From Afipia clevelandensis ATCC 49720 (GTDB taxonomy: Bacteria; Pseudomonadota; Alphaproteobacteria; Rhizobiales; Xanthobacteraceae), in the NCBI RefSeq assembly GCF_000336555.1, contig NZ_KB375281.1, positions 3,026,926-3,090,925 of the forward strand: a stretch of DNA of 64,000 bases, given 5' to 3'. Shown piece after piece: positions 48,192 to 57,371 of this stretch. Numbering within the stretch: position 1 is the first letter of the stretch; every line of letters starts with the position of its first letter. The notes beneath the pieces are model-generated. The model saw only the letters and a program-made list of their open reading frames with translations, ran no database searches and was not told the DNA's origin. The translations under genes were made by a program, and so were the position numbers.

Positions 48192-49823
48192 TCAAGCGGT
48201 AGCTGTGTCGCGGGACCTGTCGGGAGAGGTTGACGTCAATGCCGTACCGAGCATGCTCTGCTTGTCGCGGCGGCGCTGCACGGACGAAGGAATACGCATG
48301 GCTTCACGATATTTCGCGACCGTGCGCCGGGCTATATCAATGCCATCCCCGCGCAATCGTTCCACGATGGTATCGTCGGACAGGATCGCGGTCGGGCTTT
48401 CCGCATCAATCAACTGTTTGATGCGGTGCCGCACGGCCTCTGCCGAATGCGCGTCGCCGCCATCGGCGGAGGCAATCGAGGCAGTGAAAAAATATTTCAG
48501 CTCGAACGTGCCGCGATTGGTGGCCATGTATTTGTTGGCGGTCACGCGCGACACCGTCGATTCGTGCATCTGGATGGCGTCCGCAACTGCCTTCAAATTA
48601 AGCGGCCGCAGATGCGCAACGCCTTGCGTGAAGAAGCCGTCCTGCTGGCGGACAATTTCGGTCGCCACTTTCAGGATGGTGCGCGCGCGCTGATCGAGCG
48701 CCCGCACCAGCCATGTCGCGTTCTGCAGGCAATCGGTGAAATAGGATTTGTCGCCATCCTTGCGGATGGTTTTAGAGAGCTGCGAATAGTAAGTCTGGTT
48801 GACCAGAACCTTCGGCAAGGTGTCGCTGTTGAGTTCGACATGCCAGCCGCCGTCCGGGCCGGGACGGACATAGACATCCGGCACGACGCTCTGCGCCTTC
48901 GCCGATCCGAACTTGAGGCCGGGCTTCGGATCCAGGTGACGGATTTCACCGATCATGTCGGCGATGTCTTCATCATCGACACTGCAGATTTTCCGCAGCG
49001 AGGCGATGTCGCGCTTCGCCAGCAGATCGAGATTTTCGACCAGCGCCTGCATCGCCGGATCGTAGCGGTCGCGTTCGCGCAACTGGATCGCAAGGCACTC
49101 GCTCAGATTGCGGGCGCAGACGCCAGGCGGGTCGAACTTCTGCAGCACCGCCAGCACGGCCTCGACATCCTCGCGCGAGGTGCCGAGCTTTTCATGCGCA
49201 TCGCCGAGATCGGCGGGCAAGTAGCCGGCCTCATCGACAAGGTCGATCAGGTACTGCCCGATCATGCGGCGTGCGGGATCGGCAAACGCGACGGCGAGCT
49301 GTTCGGCGAGATGATCGCCCAGGGTCATCTCGGCCGCGACGAACGCTTCGAGATTGTAGTCATCGTCGTTCGAGGCGCCACCGCCCCATTCGGTGTAAGC
49401 CGTCGGCGCAGCGTCCTGCGCGTTGCGCGCGGCGGCGTCTGACGGCTCCTCGGGAAACACGTTCTCCATGCCGGTATCGAGGGTCTGCTCGATCTCGGTT
49501 CGGCTGCCGAGGTCGGGCGACATCCATTCCTCGGCGCCGGGCTCGAAGGCGTCGCCCGCGCGCTCGCCGTCGCCTCCGGGCGAGAAGTCGGCACCATCGG
49601 AAAAATCACCGTCGCCGTCGCTTTGGGCCGCCGGCGGCTCACCGTGGTCCGGCGCGCCGTCCTGGTTGGCCCGCTCCAGCAGCGGATTGCGCTCAAGCTC
49701 GTCCTCGACAAACGCGACGAGGTCGAGATTCGACAGTTGCAGCAGCTTGATCGCCTGCATGAGCTGCGGCGTCATCACCAGCGACTGCGTCTGGCGGAAC
49801 TCTAGTCTTTGCGTCAGTGCCAT
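48192..49823 (-). CDS. rpoN: RNA polymerase sigma-54 factor
   Basis: RpoN directs polymerase to -24/-12 promoters that need enhancer-binding ATPases, for nitrogen and other regulons. The 543 residues show the Gln/Leu-rich activator region I (MALTQRLEFRQTQSLVMTPQ), a very acidic region II (about 55-165), the core-binding domain, the helix-turn-helix with ATVSRV-like ESTVSRVTANK, and the RpoN box ARRTVAKYRE (498-507). The tail of about 36 residues after the box is longer than in E. coli and looks disordered. Confidence 0.97.
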   Translation of the reverse strand: MALTQRLEFRQTQSLVMTPQLMQAIKLLQLSNLDLVAFVEDELERNPLLERANQDGAPDHGEPPAAQSDGDGDFSDGADFSPGGDGERAGDAFEPGAEEWMSPDLGSRTEIEQTLDTGMENVFPEEPSDAAARNAQDAAPTAYTEWGGGASNDDDYNLEAFVAAEMTLGDHLAEQLAVAFADPARRMIGQYLIDLVDEAGYLPADLGDAHEKLGTSREDVEAVLAVLQKFDPPGVCARNLSECLAIQLRERDRYDPAMQALVENLDLLAKRDIASLRKICSVDDEDIADMIGEIRHLDPKPGLKFGSAKAQSVVPDVYVRPGPDGGWHVELNSDTLPKVLVNQTYYSQLSKTIRKDGDKSYFTDCLQNATWLVRALDQRARTILKVATEIVRQQDGFFTQGVAHLRPLNLKAVADAIQMHESTVSRVTANKYMATNRGTFELKYFFTASIASADGGDAHSAEAVRHRIKQLIDAESPTAILSDDTIVERLRGDGIDIARRTVAKYREAMRIPSSVQRRRDKQSMLGTALTSTSPDRSRDTATA

Positions 49824-49942
49824 AAAATCAAGACTCGGCCCGGAAATTGGTCCGATTCTTGCTTATACTTTTCCAGAGAGCTTGTACACGGCTTGACGTG
49901 TCGAAAAGACGGGCCGCAGCAACCGCTCACCATCAAGGTGAA

Positions 49943-51037
49943 TCAGAGCCGGAATTCCTCGCCGAGATAGAGCCGGCGCACGTCCGGGTCGTTGACGATC
50001 TCGTCCGGGCTGCCCTCGGTCAGAACCTCACCCGCATAGACGATATAGGCGCGGTCGGTGAGGCCGAGCGTTTCGCGCACATTGTGATCGGTGATCAGAA
50101 CGCCGATGCCGCGCTGGGTCAGGTGGCGCACAAGTTGCTGAATGTCGCCCACTGCAATCGGATCGATGCCGGCGAACGGCTCGTCCAGCAGCATGTAGCT
50201 TGGACGCGAGGCCAGCGCGCGGGCGATTTCGACACGCCGCCGCTCGCCGCCGGACAGCGCTATCGACGGCGATTTCCGCAGACGGGTGACGTTGAACTCC
50301 TCAAGCAGTGAGTCGAGTTCGCGCTCGCGCTTGCGCTTGTCGGGCTCGACCACCTCGAGCACCGCGCGGATGTTGTCCTCGACCGAGAGGCCGCGAAAGA
50401 TCGATGCTTCCTGCGGCAGATAGCCGATGCCGAGCCGCGCGCGCTGATACATCGGCAGTTGCGTGACATCGTGGCCGTCGAGTTCGACGCGCCCGCGATC
50501 CGGCTTGATGAGGCCGGTGATCATGTAGAAGCACGTTGTCTTGCCGGCGCCGTTCGGCCCGAGAATGCCGACCGCCTCGCCGCGCCGGACATACAGGCTG
50601 ACACCGTGCACGATCTTGCGGGTACCGAAACTTTTTTCGACGCCGTGGATCGCGAGATATCCGGCGTGCTGCGCGCGCGGCGCCGCGCCATTGGCCGGTG
50701 CGCGAGGACGCGACTGTTCCCGGGCAGGCTCTCTTGCCGGCTCGCGCGGCAGGTTGCGCGGGATCGGCGGCGTATTATGGGTAAAGGCGGACTCGGCAGG
50801 CGCAAGCGGTGGCGGCTCGCGAGAGACCGTCGCCATCGCGGCTTCGCGGCGCACCGGCGCAGCGGTCTCGCGCGGCGCGGGAAGCGGCTTCTCGCCGGCG
50901 GCCGGTTTGAAAATATCTCCCATCCGCGCGGCAAGCGACGTGATGTCTCCGCGCAGACCGTCCTGACGCGAACGCGCAAAGCCCTGCCGTCCCCGCCCCG
51001 GTCCCTTCCGACGAAAGATGCGCAGGAAATCCACCAT
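49943..51037 (-). CDS. lptB: LPS export ABC transporter ATP-binding protein LptB with N-terminal extension
   Basis: LptB powers extraction of lipopolysaccharide from the inner membrane by LptFG. The ABC domain starts near residue 127 (LAIHGVEKSFGTRKIVHGVSL), with Walker A GPNGAGKTT (160-168), LSGGERRRVEIARA and LLDEPFAGIDPIAV. The first 125 residues are a Pro/Arg/Ala-rich, probably disordered extension containing PREPAREPAREQ repeats; canonical LptB is about 240 residues. The start at 51037 gives MVDFLRIFRRKGP. Similar extensions occur in bradyrhizobia. It follows lptA and lptC. Confidence 0.93.
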   Translation of the reverse strand: MVDFLRIFRRKGPGRGRQGFARSRQDGLRGDITSLAARMGDIFKPAAGEKPLPAPRETAAPVRREAAMATVSREPPPLAPAESAFTHNTPPIPRNLPREPAREPAREQSRPRAPANGAAPRAQHAGYLAIHGVEKSFGTRKIVHGVSLYVRRGEAVGILGPNGAGKTTCFYMITGLIKPDRGRVELDGHDVTQLPMYQRARLGIGYLPQEASIFRGLSVEDNIRAVLEVVEPDKRKRERELDSLLEEFNVTRLRKSPSIALSGGERRRVEIARALASRPSYMLLDEPFAGIDPIAVGDIQQLVRHLTQRGIGVLITDHNVRETLGLTDRAYIVYAGEVLTEGSPDEIVNDPDVRRLYLGEEFRL

Positions 51038-51162
51038 GCCGCTTCAGTTCAGCCCGCTACTGTTCAGGTCCGGGAAGTGTCGCCTGAGAATGATTGAGTC
51101 ACGGCGTCTTGCCCACTGCCAAATGGTCAGGGGCGGGGTGATACAGGCACAACGCACAAGGT

Positions 51163-51870
51163 TCAACCGTGGGGCTTTCGCCCACCAGACAAGTCATTGA
51201 GTTTAAGCGGCTTTCCGGTAGCTGGCGAGGGCTGCGCGCCGCCGCCACCACCCTGCTGCGCATTGCTCGGCGCGGCCTGGAATACGCCCTGCACACGCCC
51301 GCTATTCGATTCGACCCGGGACACGCCAGTGGTGAGATCGACGACCAGCCGGTCGCCGCGCAACACGTTCTTGTCCTTGGTGAGCAGCACATTGCCATGC
51401 ATGGTCACCGTGTTGGTGCGCATATCGAACACGCCGCGGTCGCCGGTGACCGTCGAATCCTTTTGCGTGACGACAACGCCGCCCTGCGCCTCAAGCCGCT
51501 TGATCGACGAACTGCCCGCGGGTCCCGGTGTCGCCGATTTCATCGCGGACTTCTTGCCCGACTGATCGTTGTCGTAGAACACCACCAGCGTCTTGCAGAG
51601 CATGGTGGTGTCGCCCTGCACCACCTTCACATTGCCGCTGAAGGTCGCAGCCTTGTCCTTGTCGCGCATTTCGAGCGAAGCCGCGTCGATCTGAATCGGC
51701 TTGTCGCGGTTCTGCGAAAAACCCTGCATGGCATTGGGCACGCCGGTCGCGGTGCTCTGCGCATGCGCCGTATTCGCCGAACACACGATGGCGGCGATCG
51801 CGACGGCAGACAGCAGCCGCATCGCGCCGGTGCAGAACGAGTCATGGACTTTCTTCATGGAAAACATCAT
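51163..51870 (-). CDS. lptA: LPS transport periplasmic protein LptA
   Basis: LptA forms the periplasmic bridge that carries lipopolysaccharide from LptC to LptD. The 235-residue protein has a signal peptide ending AHA (37). The OstA beta-jellyroll follows, with PIQIDAASLEMRDKDKAATFSGNVKVVQGD and TVTMHGNVLLTKDKNVLRGDRLVVDL. A Gly/Gln-rich low-complexity tail (about 200-235) ends the protein. Its start codon overlaps the lptC stop by four bases. Confidence 0.93.
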   Translation of the reverse strand: MMFSMKKVHDSFCTGAMRLLSAVAIAAIVCSANTAHAQSTATGVPNAMQGFSQNRDKPIQIDAASLEMRDKDKAATFSGNVKVVQGDTTMLCKTLVVFYDNDQSGKKSAMKSATPGPAGSSSIKRLEAQGGVVVTQKDSTVTGDRGVFDMRTNTVTMHGNVLLTKDKNVLRGDRLVVDLTTGVSRVESNSGRVQGVFQAAPSNAQQGGGGGAQPSPATGKPLKLNDLSGGRKPHG

Positions 51871-52562
51871 TTCGCAGCAGCGTCCCGTGCAGGCGCCGTG
51901 TTGTCTGTTGAGGCGGGCTGTTCCGGAATCAAGATCATCGACACGCCGCCGTCAAAGCGCACCAGGGCTCCATTCTCCGATATTTTCAGACGGTTCGCAT
52001 CCAGCGTTCCGTTCAGCAATTTGACGGCCACGGGTTTATCGGAAGTGACCGTGCCACCGCCGAGATCGACGGTCGCCTGTGTGAGCCGCGCTTCATATCC
52101 GGTGGAAGATTGCAGGAATATCCTGTCTTTCAGATTCAGCAATTGGGTCTTGGTATCGAACAGGCCGCTTTGCGCATCCATCGTGAGTCCCGTCTTGTCT
52201 TCCATCTGCACCTTGGCGCGCAGCTCATGCAGTTCGACATTGTTCGGGTTGGTCACATCCTGCACCGCGGACTTCGCCCAGAGTTCGTAAGGGCGCTGGT
52301 CCGGCGTGAAGCCCGCCAGATGCGGTGAACTCATCGTGATCTTGGTACCCGAGACGCCGAGCTTGCCGATGTCGATCGGCAGCTTCGACAGGATCCGGAA
52401 CGGATTGAACAGTGAAATGCCGATGATGGTGAACATCGCAGCTGCGACAAGCACCGGCACGGCGAGGCGCATCTGGCGCACACGGCGGCTGTGACGCCGC
52501 GCTTTCGCGTAGCGCGCATCCGCAGCAGCCTGATAGTTCTGGCCCTGAACCGAATACAACAT
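51867..52562 (-). CDS. lptC: LPS export protein LptC
   Basis: LptC is a bitopic membrane protein that receives lipopolysaccharide from LptBFG. The 231 residues show a basic N-terminal cytosolic stretch (KARRHSRRVRQMR), one transmembrane helix (about 33-54), and a beta-jellyroll with SSPHLAGFTPDQRPYELWAKSAVQD. Start choice is uncertain: the ATG at 52562, with GGAG just upstream, gives the family-like start, but an ATG at 52592 is possible. It overlaps lptA and follows rnd in chromosome order. Confidence 0.9.
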   Translation of the reverse strand: MLYSVQGQNYQAAADARYAKARRHSRRVRQMRLAVPVLVAAAMFTIIGISLFNPFRILSKLPIDIGKLGVSGTKITMSSPHLAGFTPDQRPYELWAKSAVQDVTNPNNVELHELRAKVQMEDKTGLTMDAQSGLFDTKTQLLNLKDRIFLQSSTGYEARLTQATVDLGGGTVTSDKPVAVKLLNGTLDANRLKISENGALVRFDGGVSMILIPEQPASTDNTAPARDAAAK

Positions 52563-52729
52563 GTGCTCCGAGACGCCGGATGACCCGGTCATTCTATGCA
52601 ATGGCCGCGCTTTTGGCAGCCCGCCATTTGCCTCACGCTATCAGGCGCTTACACCGCCCTCGCCATTAGCCCTTGGCAAAGAGCAAAAAAGTGACCGAAA
52701 CCGGGCAAACTTCGCCGCAAAGGGCCGGA

Positions 52730-53344
52730 TTATGAATGGGCGAAGATGTCGTCGTTTTCCCAGCCCATCAGGTCCAGCTTCGCCCGCGTCGGCAGAAACT
52801 TGAAGCAGGCGTCCGCCAGGACGGTGCGATTCTCCCGGGCGAGCATGGCGTCGAGCTTGTCGCGCAGCGCATGAAGATGCAGCACGTCGGACGCGGCATA
52901 GGCGAGTTGCGCATCGGTCAGCGTGGCAGCGCCCCAGTCGCTCGACTGCTGCTGCTTTGACAAATCGACACCGAGCACCTCGCGCACCAGATCCTTCAGC
53001 CCGTGGCGGTCGGTATAGGTGCGCACAAGGCGCGACACGATCTTGGTGCAATAGACCGGCTCCGGCATCACGCCGAAGGTGTGAAACAGCACCGCGAGAT
53101 CGAAGCGCGCGAAATGGAAAATCTTGGTGACCTTCGGATCGCCGAGCAGCTTCTTCAGGTTCGGCGCATCGGTATGACCGGCCGGAATCTGCACCACGTC
53201 CGCGGTGCCGTCGCCGTTCGAAAGCTGCACCACGCACAGCCGGTCGCGATGCGGATTGAGCCCCAGCGTCTCGGTGTCGATCGCCACCGATTGAGTGTAG
53301 CGCGACAGATCAGGCAGGTCGCCGCGATGCAGGCGGATGGTCAT
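52730..53344 (-). CDS. rnd: Ribonuclease D (short form)
   Basis: This is a 3'-5' exoribonuclease of the DEDDy type involved in tRNA and small RNA processing. The 204-residue protein has ExoI Asp23/Glu25 (AIDTETLGL), ExoII Asp82 (FARFDLAVL) and ExoIII Tyr149/Asp153 (YAASDVLHL). The HRDC domains of E. coli RNase D are absent, as in many alphaproteobacterial short forms. It precedes lptC by about 170 bases on the same strand; whether they share a promoter is unclear. Confidence 0.9.
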   Translation of the reverse strand: MTIRLHRGDLPDLSRYTQSVAIDTETLGLNPHRDRLCVVQLSNGDGTADVVQIPAGHTDAPNLKKLLGDPKVTKIFHFARFDLAVLFHTFGVMPEPVYCTKIVSRLVRTYTDRHGLKDLVREVLGVDLSKQQQSSDWGAATLTDAQLAYAASDVLHLHALRDKLDAMLARENRTVLADACFKFLPTRAKLDLMGWENDDIFAHS

Positions 53345-53437
53345 GGTCGATCAAAACCCTTGCTATGCAGATCAATCGAATCGGCGCGGCCTAAACTACC
53401 GTTCAAACCTCGTGCCGACGAGAGAAAAGCAGGTCCG

Positions 53438-53827
53438 TCAGCGCCACAGGCCCAGCGAGGCCCATCTGGATTCGGGAATCAGGTCGCCGATCTTGTAGCT
53501 GAACGACAGCACCTTCATGTGGTCCGGCGATCCCTTGCAGGCGAAGGAAAACGAATACCACCGCCCCTTGCTGCGGAACGCGCCGCCCTTGCCCGTCACC
53601 GTGTCGCCGGCATGAACCGGAAGCGACACGGCATCGGTCTTGGCGCGGTCCGGATGATAGGGATTGGGGTCGCGGTCGATCCGGTTCATCGCCTCGAGAT
53701 CGCAGACCTGCTCAAGCCGCGTGTCCGGGTCGAGCTTTTTCAGGCTGGCGGCGAACCGCGGGTCTATCGCCAGAGCGGATGTCACCGGCAACAGGGTGAC
53801 GAGCAGGAGAAGAGCTGTTTTTTTCAC
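53438..53827 (-). CDS. DUF930 family exported protein
   Basis: A 129-residue protein with a clean signal peptide (MKKTALLLLVTLLPVTSALA). The DUF930 core reads RFAASLKKLDPDTRLEQVCDLEAM, followed later by SFSFACKGSPDHMKVLSFSYKIGD. Two cysteines could form a disulfide. The family is periplasmic, restricted mainly to Rhizobiales, and uncharacterised. It stands alone on the minus strand between rnd and a divergent outer-membrane gene. Confidence 0.82.
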   Translation of the reverse strand: MKKTALLLLVTLLPVTSALAIDPRFAASLKKLDPDTRLEQVCDLEAMNRIDRDPNPYHPDRAKTDAVSLPVHAGDTVTGKGGAFRSKGRWYSFSFACKGSPDHMKVLSFSYKIGDLIPESRWASLGLWR

Positions 53828-54047
53828 GCAAACATCACCCTGTTCTGAAGATCGAATTCGGAGCTTCGCTGCGAATCACGGCCTGTTCTACATGCCGCTG
53901 CCTACGGCGCGAACCCCGGAAAACAATCCCAGCATAGGCATTGCTACCTTCCCGAGAACTTTTCCCGTGTTGCGTGAAGGCAACAGACTACCGTTGCAAA
54001 AGCTGCCTAATATTAACTTTTATTAACGCATGTATCTGGGGGACGAC

Positions 54048-54788
54048 ATGTTCATGAAGGGGACGCTTGCCGGTGTAGCAAGCCTGTTGATGCTGACATC
54101 TGCCACGGCGGCCGACATGGCACCGCGCGTGTTTACCAAAGCGCCGGTGATGTCACCGGTTTCCGCCTACGACTGGTCGGGCTTCTATGTGGGTGGGCAT
54201 CTCGGCATGGCGGGCAGCAAGAGCTGCTTCAGCCAACAGCTTCCCGTTCCCTTCGCTCCCAACGTCGCAGACACCGGCTGCCAGGATGTGCACGGCATCC
54301 TCGGCGGCGGCCAGATCGGCTATAACATCCAGTATTCCAACTTTGTCATCGGCGCGGAGTTTTCCGGAAGCGGCCTCGATGTCGCCGGACGTCATGTCCC
54401 GCCTGCCAATTCGGTCAACTCGAATTTGACAGTGACGGCCGACACCGATGCGCTGCTGATGCTGACCGGCCGCCTTGGCATGACCTGGAACAACATTCTG
54501 GCCTATGTGAAGGGCGGCGGCGCATGGACGCGCAACAGCTATTCCTTCATTGAAGCCAACCAGCCGACGCTCTTCGCCAGCACTTCGCGTTCGGGTTGGA
54601 CGATTGGAGGCGGAGTCGAGTATGGATTTCATCCGAACTGGTCGCTGGGCATCGAATACAATCATGTCGATTTCGGAAACAGCGACCTGACACTGCGCCC
54701 GGGCTGGGTGATCGCGGCCGATCAGACGATCGACATTGTGACCGCGCGGCTCAACTATCGCTTCGCACCGGGATGGAAGCCGTTCTGA
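54048..54788 (+). CDS. Outer-membrane beta-barrel protein (Omp25/RopB-like)
   Basis: A 246-residue protein with a signal peptide (cleaved around SATAA, 18-22). An eight-stranded barrel follows, with YDWSGFYVGGHLGMAGS, GILGGGQIGYNIQYSNFVIGAE, GRLGMTWNNILAYVKGGGAW and the final LNYRFAPGWKPF whose terminal phenylalanine is the assembly signal. Rhizobial genomes carry many such porin-like proteins. The ATG at 54048 has GGGGGAC upstream; ATG 54054 is also possible. A strong terminator follows, so the gene is monocistronic. Confidence 0.88.
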   Translation: MFMKGTLAGVASLLMLTSATAADMAPRVFTKAPVMSPVSAYDWSGFYVGGHLGMAGSKSCFSQQLPVPFAPNVADTGCQDVHGILGGGQIGYNIQYSNFVIGAEFSGSGLDVAGRHVPPANSVNSNLTVTADTDALLMLTGRLGMTWNNILAYVKGGGAWTRNSYSFIEANQPTLFASTSRSGWTIGGGVEYGFHPNWSLGIEYNHVDFGNSDLTLRPGWVIAADQTIDIVTARLNYRFAPGWKPF

Positions 54789-54820
54789 ACGAATTTTACC
54801 GAGACAGGACCTGACTCATG

Positions 54821-54847
54821 AAGCCCGGCTTTTCGCCGGGCTTTTTT
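54821..54847 (+). terminator. Intrinsic terminator after the outer-membrane barrel gene
   Basis: A nine-pair stem (AAGCCCGGC with GCCGGGCTT) around TTTTC is followed by a run of T residues, 32 bases after the stop codon. Confidence 0.92.
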
Positions 54848-54963
54848 GCGCGTCACGCAGCCGCTCCGCACCTAGAAAGCAGTTCGACACGCGCTTGGAG
54901 ATTGGCGCAGAACGATCCGTATCGCCGCCCTTGGCGACGAGCGCTCCGTTTTTCCGATGTGGA

Positions 54964-54990
54964 ATAAACCGGCGGCTCAACCGAGCCGGA
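54964..54990 (-). terminator. Probable terminator of tRNA-Leu transcript
   Basis: Minus-strand RNA forms CGGCTC-GGTT-GAGCCG, followed by CCGGTTTATT, about 35 bases past the tRNA 3' end. The T-run is interrupted. The 170 bases between this point and the barrel-gene terminator hold nothing I recognise. Confidence 0.55.
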
Positions 54991-55020
54991 GCATCAGGAT
55001 TTCGATCGCTTGAAAATGGA

Positions 55021-55105
55021 TGGTGCCCAGGAAAGGACTCGAACCTTCACGCCTTGCAGCACAGGTACCTGAAACCTGCGTGTCTACCAATTCCACCACC
55101 TGGGC
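55021..55105 (-). tRNA. tRNA-Leu, anticodon CAG
   Basis: An 85-base class II tRNA with a long variable arm. The acceptor stem is GCCCAGG/CCTGGGC, the D-region contains GGTGGAATTGGTAGACAC, the anticodon stem CAGGT/ACCTG holds loop TTCAGGT (anticodon CAG, complement of 55069-55071), and the T-arm has GGTTCGAGTCC. CCA is encoded. It reads CUG leucine codons, the main leucine codon in this GC-rich genome. Confidence 0.97.
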
Positions 55106-55115
55106 AGTGGGCCGG

Positions 55116-55144
55116 TTAGTAAGGACAGGCCGCGCGCTTGTCAA
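55116..55144 (-). promoter_or_regulatory. Promoter of tRNA-Leu
   Basis: On the minus strand a perfect TTGACA (55139-55144) and TACTAA (55116-55121) are separated by exactly 17 bases. The expected start point lies a few bases before the tRNA 5' end at 55105. This is the best sigma-70-type promoter in the window. Confidence 0.75.
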
Positions 55145-55292
55145 ATTCGGACGCGCCCCGATTCCGAAAGTTTTGCGCGCTTTTTGCACCACGGATGGCG
55201 CCGGAATGGCCTATACAGCGCAGGGACGATGGCGTATCGCGGAAACCGGCGCTACCGCCGTCCCGTTAGGTCCATTTGCGCAGGAATCACGC

Positions 55293-56261
55293 ATGTCAGC
55301 CCCCATTGATACGCTTGTCACGGTCTTCGGAGGATCCGGCTTTCTCGGCCGGCATGTCATCCGGGAATTGGCCCGGCGGGACTATCGCATCCGGGTCGGC
55401 GTCCGCCGTCCGGAACTGGCCGGGCACCTTCAGCCGCTGGGCCGGGTCGGCCAGATTCACGCTGTTCAGGCCAATGTGCGCTATCCGGCCTCGGTGCAGG
55501 CGGCCGCGCAAGGCGCCAGCGTCGTGGTCAATCTGGTCGGCATTCTCGCCCAGGGTGGCGCACAGACATTCGATGCGGTTCAGGACAAGGGCGCCGAAGC
55601 CGTGGCGCGTGCCGCCGCCGCAATCGGCGCGCGCATGGTGCATGTCTCGGCCATCGGCGCCGATGCGAATTCAGCCTCCGCCTATTACCGCTCCAAGGCG
55701 GCCGGCGAAGCCGCGGTCGCCGCGGCGCTCCCCTCGGCCACGATCATGCGTCCCTCGATTGTGTTCGGCCCCGAGGATCAGTTCACCAACCGCTTTGCGG
55801 GCCTTGCACGGCTCTCGCCGATGCTGCCGCTGATCGGCGGCGGCCTGACGAAACTGCAGCCGGTCTATGCCGGCGATGTCGCGACCGCCATTGCCGACGC
55901 AGTCGATGGCAAGACGAAGGCCGGCGCGACATACGAGCTTGGCGGCCCCGAAGTGATGACCATGCGGCAGATCATCGAGGACATTCTGAAGATCACCCAG
56001 CGCGACCGCATGCTGGTGCCGCTGCCATTCGCACTGGCCCGCCTGAAATCATTCTTCCTGCAGTTTGCGCCCGGCGATTTCAAGCTGACGCCCGATCAGG
56101 TCGAAATGCTGCGCGCCGACAACGTGGTGTCGGATGCGGCGAAGGCCGCCGGCCTGACGCTGGAAGGCCTCGGCATCACGCCGGATTCTCTGGAAGCGGT
56201 GACGCCGTCCTATCTCTGGCGCTATCGCAAGACCGGACAGTTCGCGCACAAGGATGCGTGA
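55293..56261 (+). CDS. NDUFA9-like NAD(P)-binding protein (atypical SDR, complex I accessory type)
   Basis: The 322-residue protein has a Rossmann fold with VFGGSGFLGRHVIRELA (11-27) and resembles the atypical SDR group that includes mitochondrial complex I subunit NDUFA9 and plant/bacterial NmrA-like reductases. The catalytic YxxxK is present as YYRSK. In alphaproteobacteria a homologue is thought to associate with quinone-related or membrane functions, but this is not proven. The ATG at 55293 follows CAGGAA. A longer in-frame reading would run through the tRNA gene and is rejected. Confidence 0.85.
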   Translation: MSAPIDTLVTVFGGSGFLGRHVIRELARRDYRIRVGVRRPELAGHLQPLGRVGQIHAVQANVRYPASVQAAAQGASVVVNLVGILAQGGAQTFDAVQDKGAEAVARAAAAIGARMVHVSAIGADANSASAYYRSKAAGEAAVAAALPSATIMRPSIVFGPEDQFTNRFAGLARLSPMLPLIGGGLTKLQPVYAGDVATAIADAVDGKTKAGATYELGGPEVMTMRQIIEDILKITQRDRMLVPLPFALARLKSFFLQFAPGDFKLTPDQVEMLRADNVVSDAAKAAGLTLEGLGITPDSLEAVTPSYLWRYRKTGQFAHKDA

Positions 56262-56268
56262 GTCGCTT

Positions 56269-56370
56269 TCCCCTCTCCCGCTTGCGGGGGAGGGTCAGGG
56301 AGGGGGCGCGATGTTAATCGTCGCGCAGCAGCCCCCTCTCCACCTCTCCCCCGCAAGCGGGGGAGAGAGC
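56269..56370. repeat. GC-rich inverted repeat, family B, copy 1
   Basis: About 100 bases whose two halves are mutually inverted: CGCTTGCGGGGGAG on the left and CTCCCCCGCAAGCG on the right. A GGGAGGGGGC/GCCCCCTC pair lies inside, around a central TTAAT. It starts eight bases after the NDUFA9-like stop and ends before the convergent uppP stop. A related element is at 59212-59330. It may double as a bidirectional transcript end. Confidence 0.8.
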
Positions 56371-56385
56371 AAATCACGCTCGCTG

Positions 56386-57192
56386 TTACTTCCCCAGCGC
56401 CAGCGCGATCAGGCCGAGCGTGCCGACGATCACGCGCCACCATGCGAATAGCGCGAAGCCGCGCTTGGTGACGAAATCCAGAAACGTCTTCACAACGATG
56501 ATCGCGGTGATGAACGACACCACAAAGCCGACGGCGATCACCAGTCCATGATCCATCGTCATCTCACCGCGGCTTTTGTAGAAGTCGTAGGCGAACGCGC
56601 CGACCATGGTCGGGATCGCAAGGAAGAACGAGAACTCGGCCGCCGCACGCTTGTCCGCGCCGAACAGCATCGCCGCCACAATGGACGCGCCCGAGCGGGA
56701 GACGCCGGGAATCATCGCCGCGCATTGCGCGATGCCGATGCCGAGATACATCGGCAGCGAGAAGGTGGTGGCGTCGTGATAACGCGGATTGAGATCCTGC
56801 TGATCGACCCAGAGCAGCACCGCGCCGCCGGCGATCAGCGTGAAGCAGACCACCCACGGATTGAACAGCACACTCTTGATGAAGCCGCCGAACAGCAGGC
56901 CGAGAATGACGGCGGGAAAAAACGCCAGCAGCACGCCGATGACAAAGCGCCGCGCGGCGGGATCGGAAAACATGCCGACCGCAATGCGCCACAATCTGCC
57001 GAAATAAATCACCAGAATCGCGAGAATCGCGCCGAGCTGGATCATCACCGCGAAGGTCTTCCAGAAGTTCTCGCGGTCCAGATCCATGAACCGCTCCACA
57101 AGCAGCAGATGGCCTGTGGACGACACCGGGAGGAATTCGGTCACGCCCTCGACGACCCCGAGAACGACGGCCTTCAACAGATCAGCTAGCAT
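56386..57192 (-). CDS. uppP: Undecaprenyl-diphosphate phosphatase (UppP/BacA)
   Basis: UppP dephosphorylates undecaprenyl diphosphate on the inner membrane so the lipid carrier can be reused for peptidoglycan and O-antigen synthesis; high dosage gives bacitracin resistance. The 268 residues have about eight helices, the Glu-rich motif EGVTEFLPVSSTGH (15-28) and the phosphate-binding PGVSRSGAS (162-170). All active-site residues are present. It is convergent with the NDUFA9-like gene and divergent from the GST gene. Confidence 0.95.
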   Translation of the reverse strand: MLADLLKAVVLGVVEGVTEFLPVSSTGHLLLVERFMDLDRENFWKTFAVMIQLGAILAILVIYFGRLWRIAVGMFSDPAARRFVIGVLLAFFPAVILGLLFGGFIKSVLFNPWVVCFTLIAGGAVLLWVDQQDLNPRYHDATTFSLPMYLGIGIAQCAAMIPGVSRSGASIVAAMLFGADKRAAAEFSFFLAIPTMVGAFAYDFYKSRGEMTMDHGLVIAVGFVVSFITAIIVVKTFLDFVTKRGFALFAWWRVIVGTLGLIALALGK

Positions 57193-57371
57193 CTGGGATT
57201 ATCCGAAGCGCTGGAGAGTTCCGCGCCCTTGTCGCCCATTCGCCGTGTTGCCGCAACGGCAAATCCGTGAAATGGGGTGGCCGGCAACAGGCGCCCGGCT
57301 CCGGTGCCGCCGGGATCGTTAACCGCCCTTCGAGACCCTTTGTTAAACCTAATTCGAGTATCACCAGCCTC

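Noticed and set aside
55020-55292. Upstream extension of the NDUFA9-like protein
   Set aside because: The in-frame extension is encoded by the complement of tRNA-Leu, and the Rossmann motif is correctly placed from 55293.
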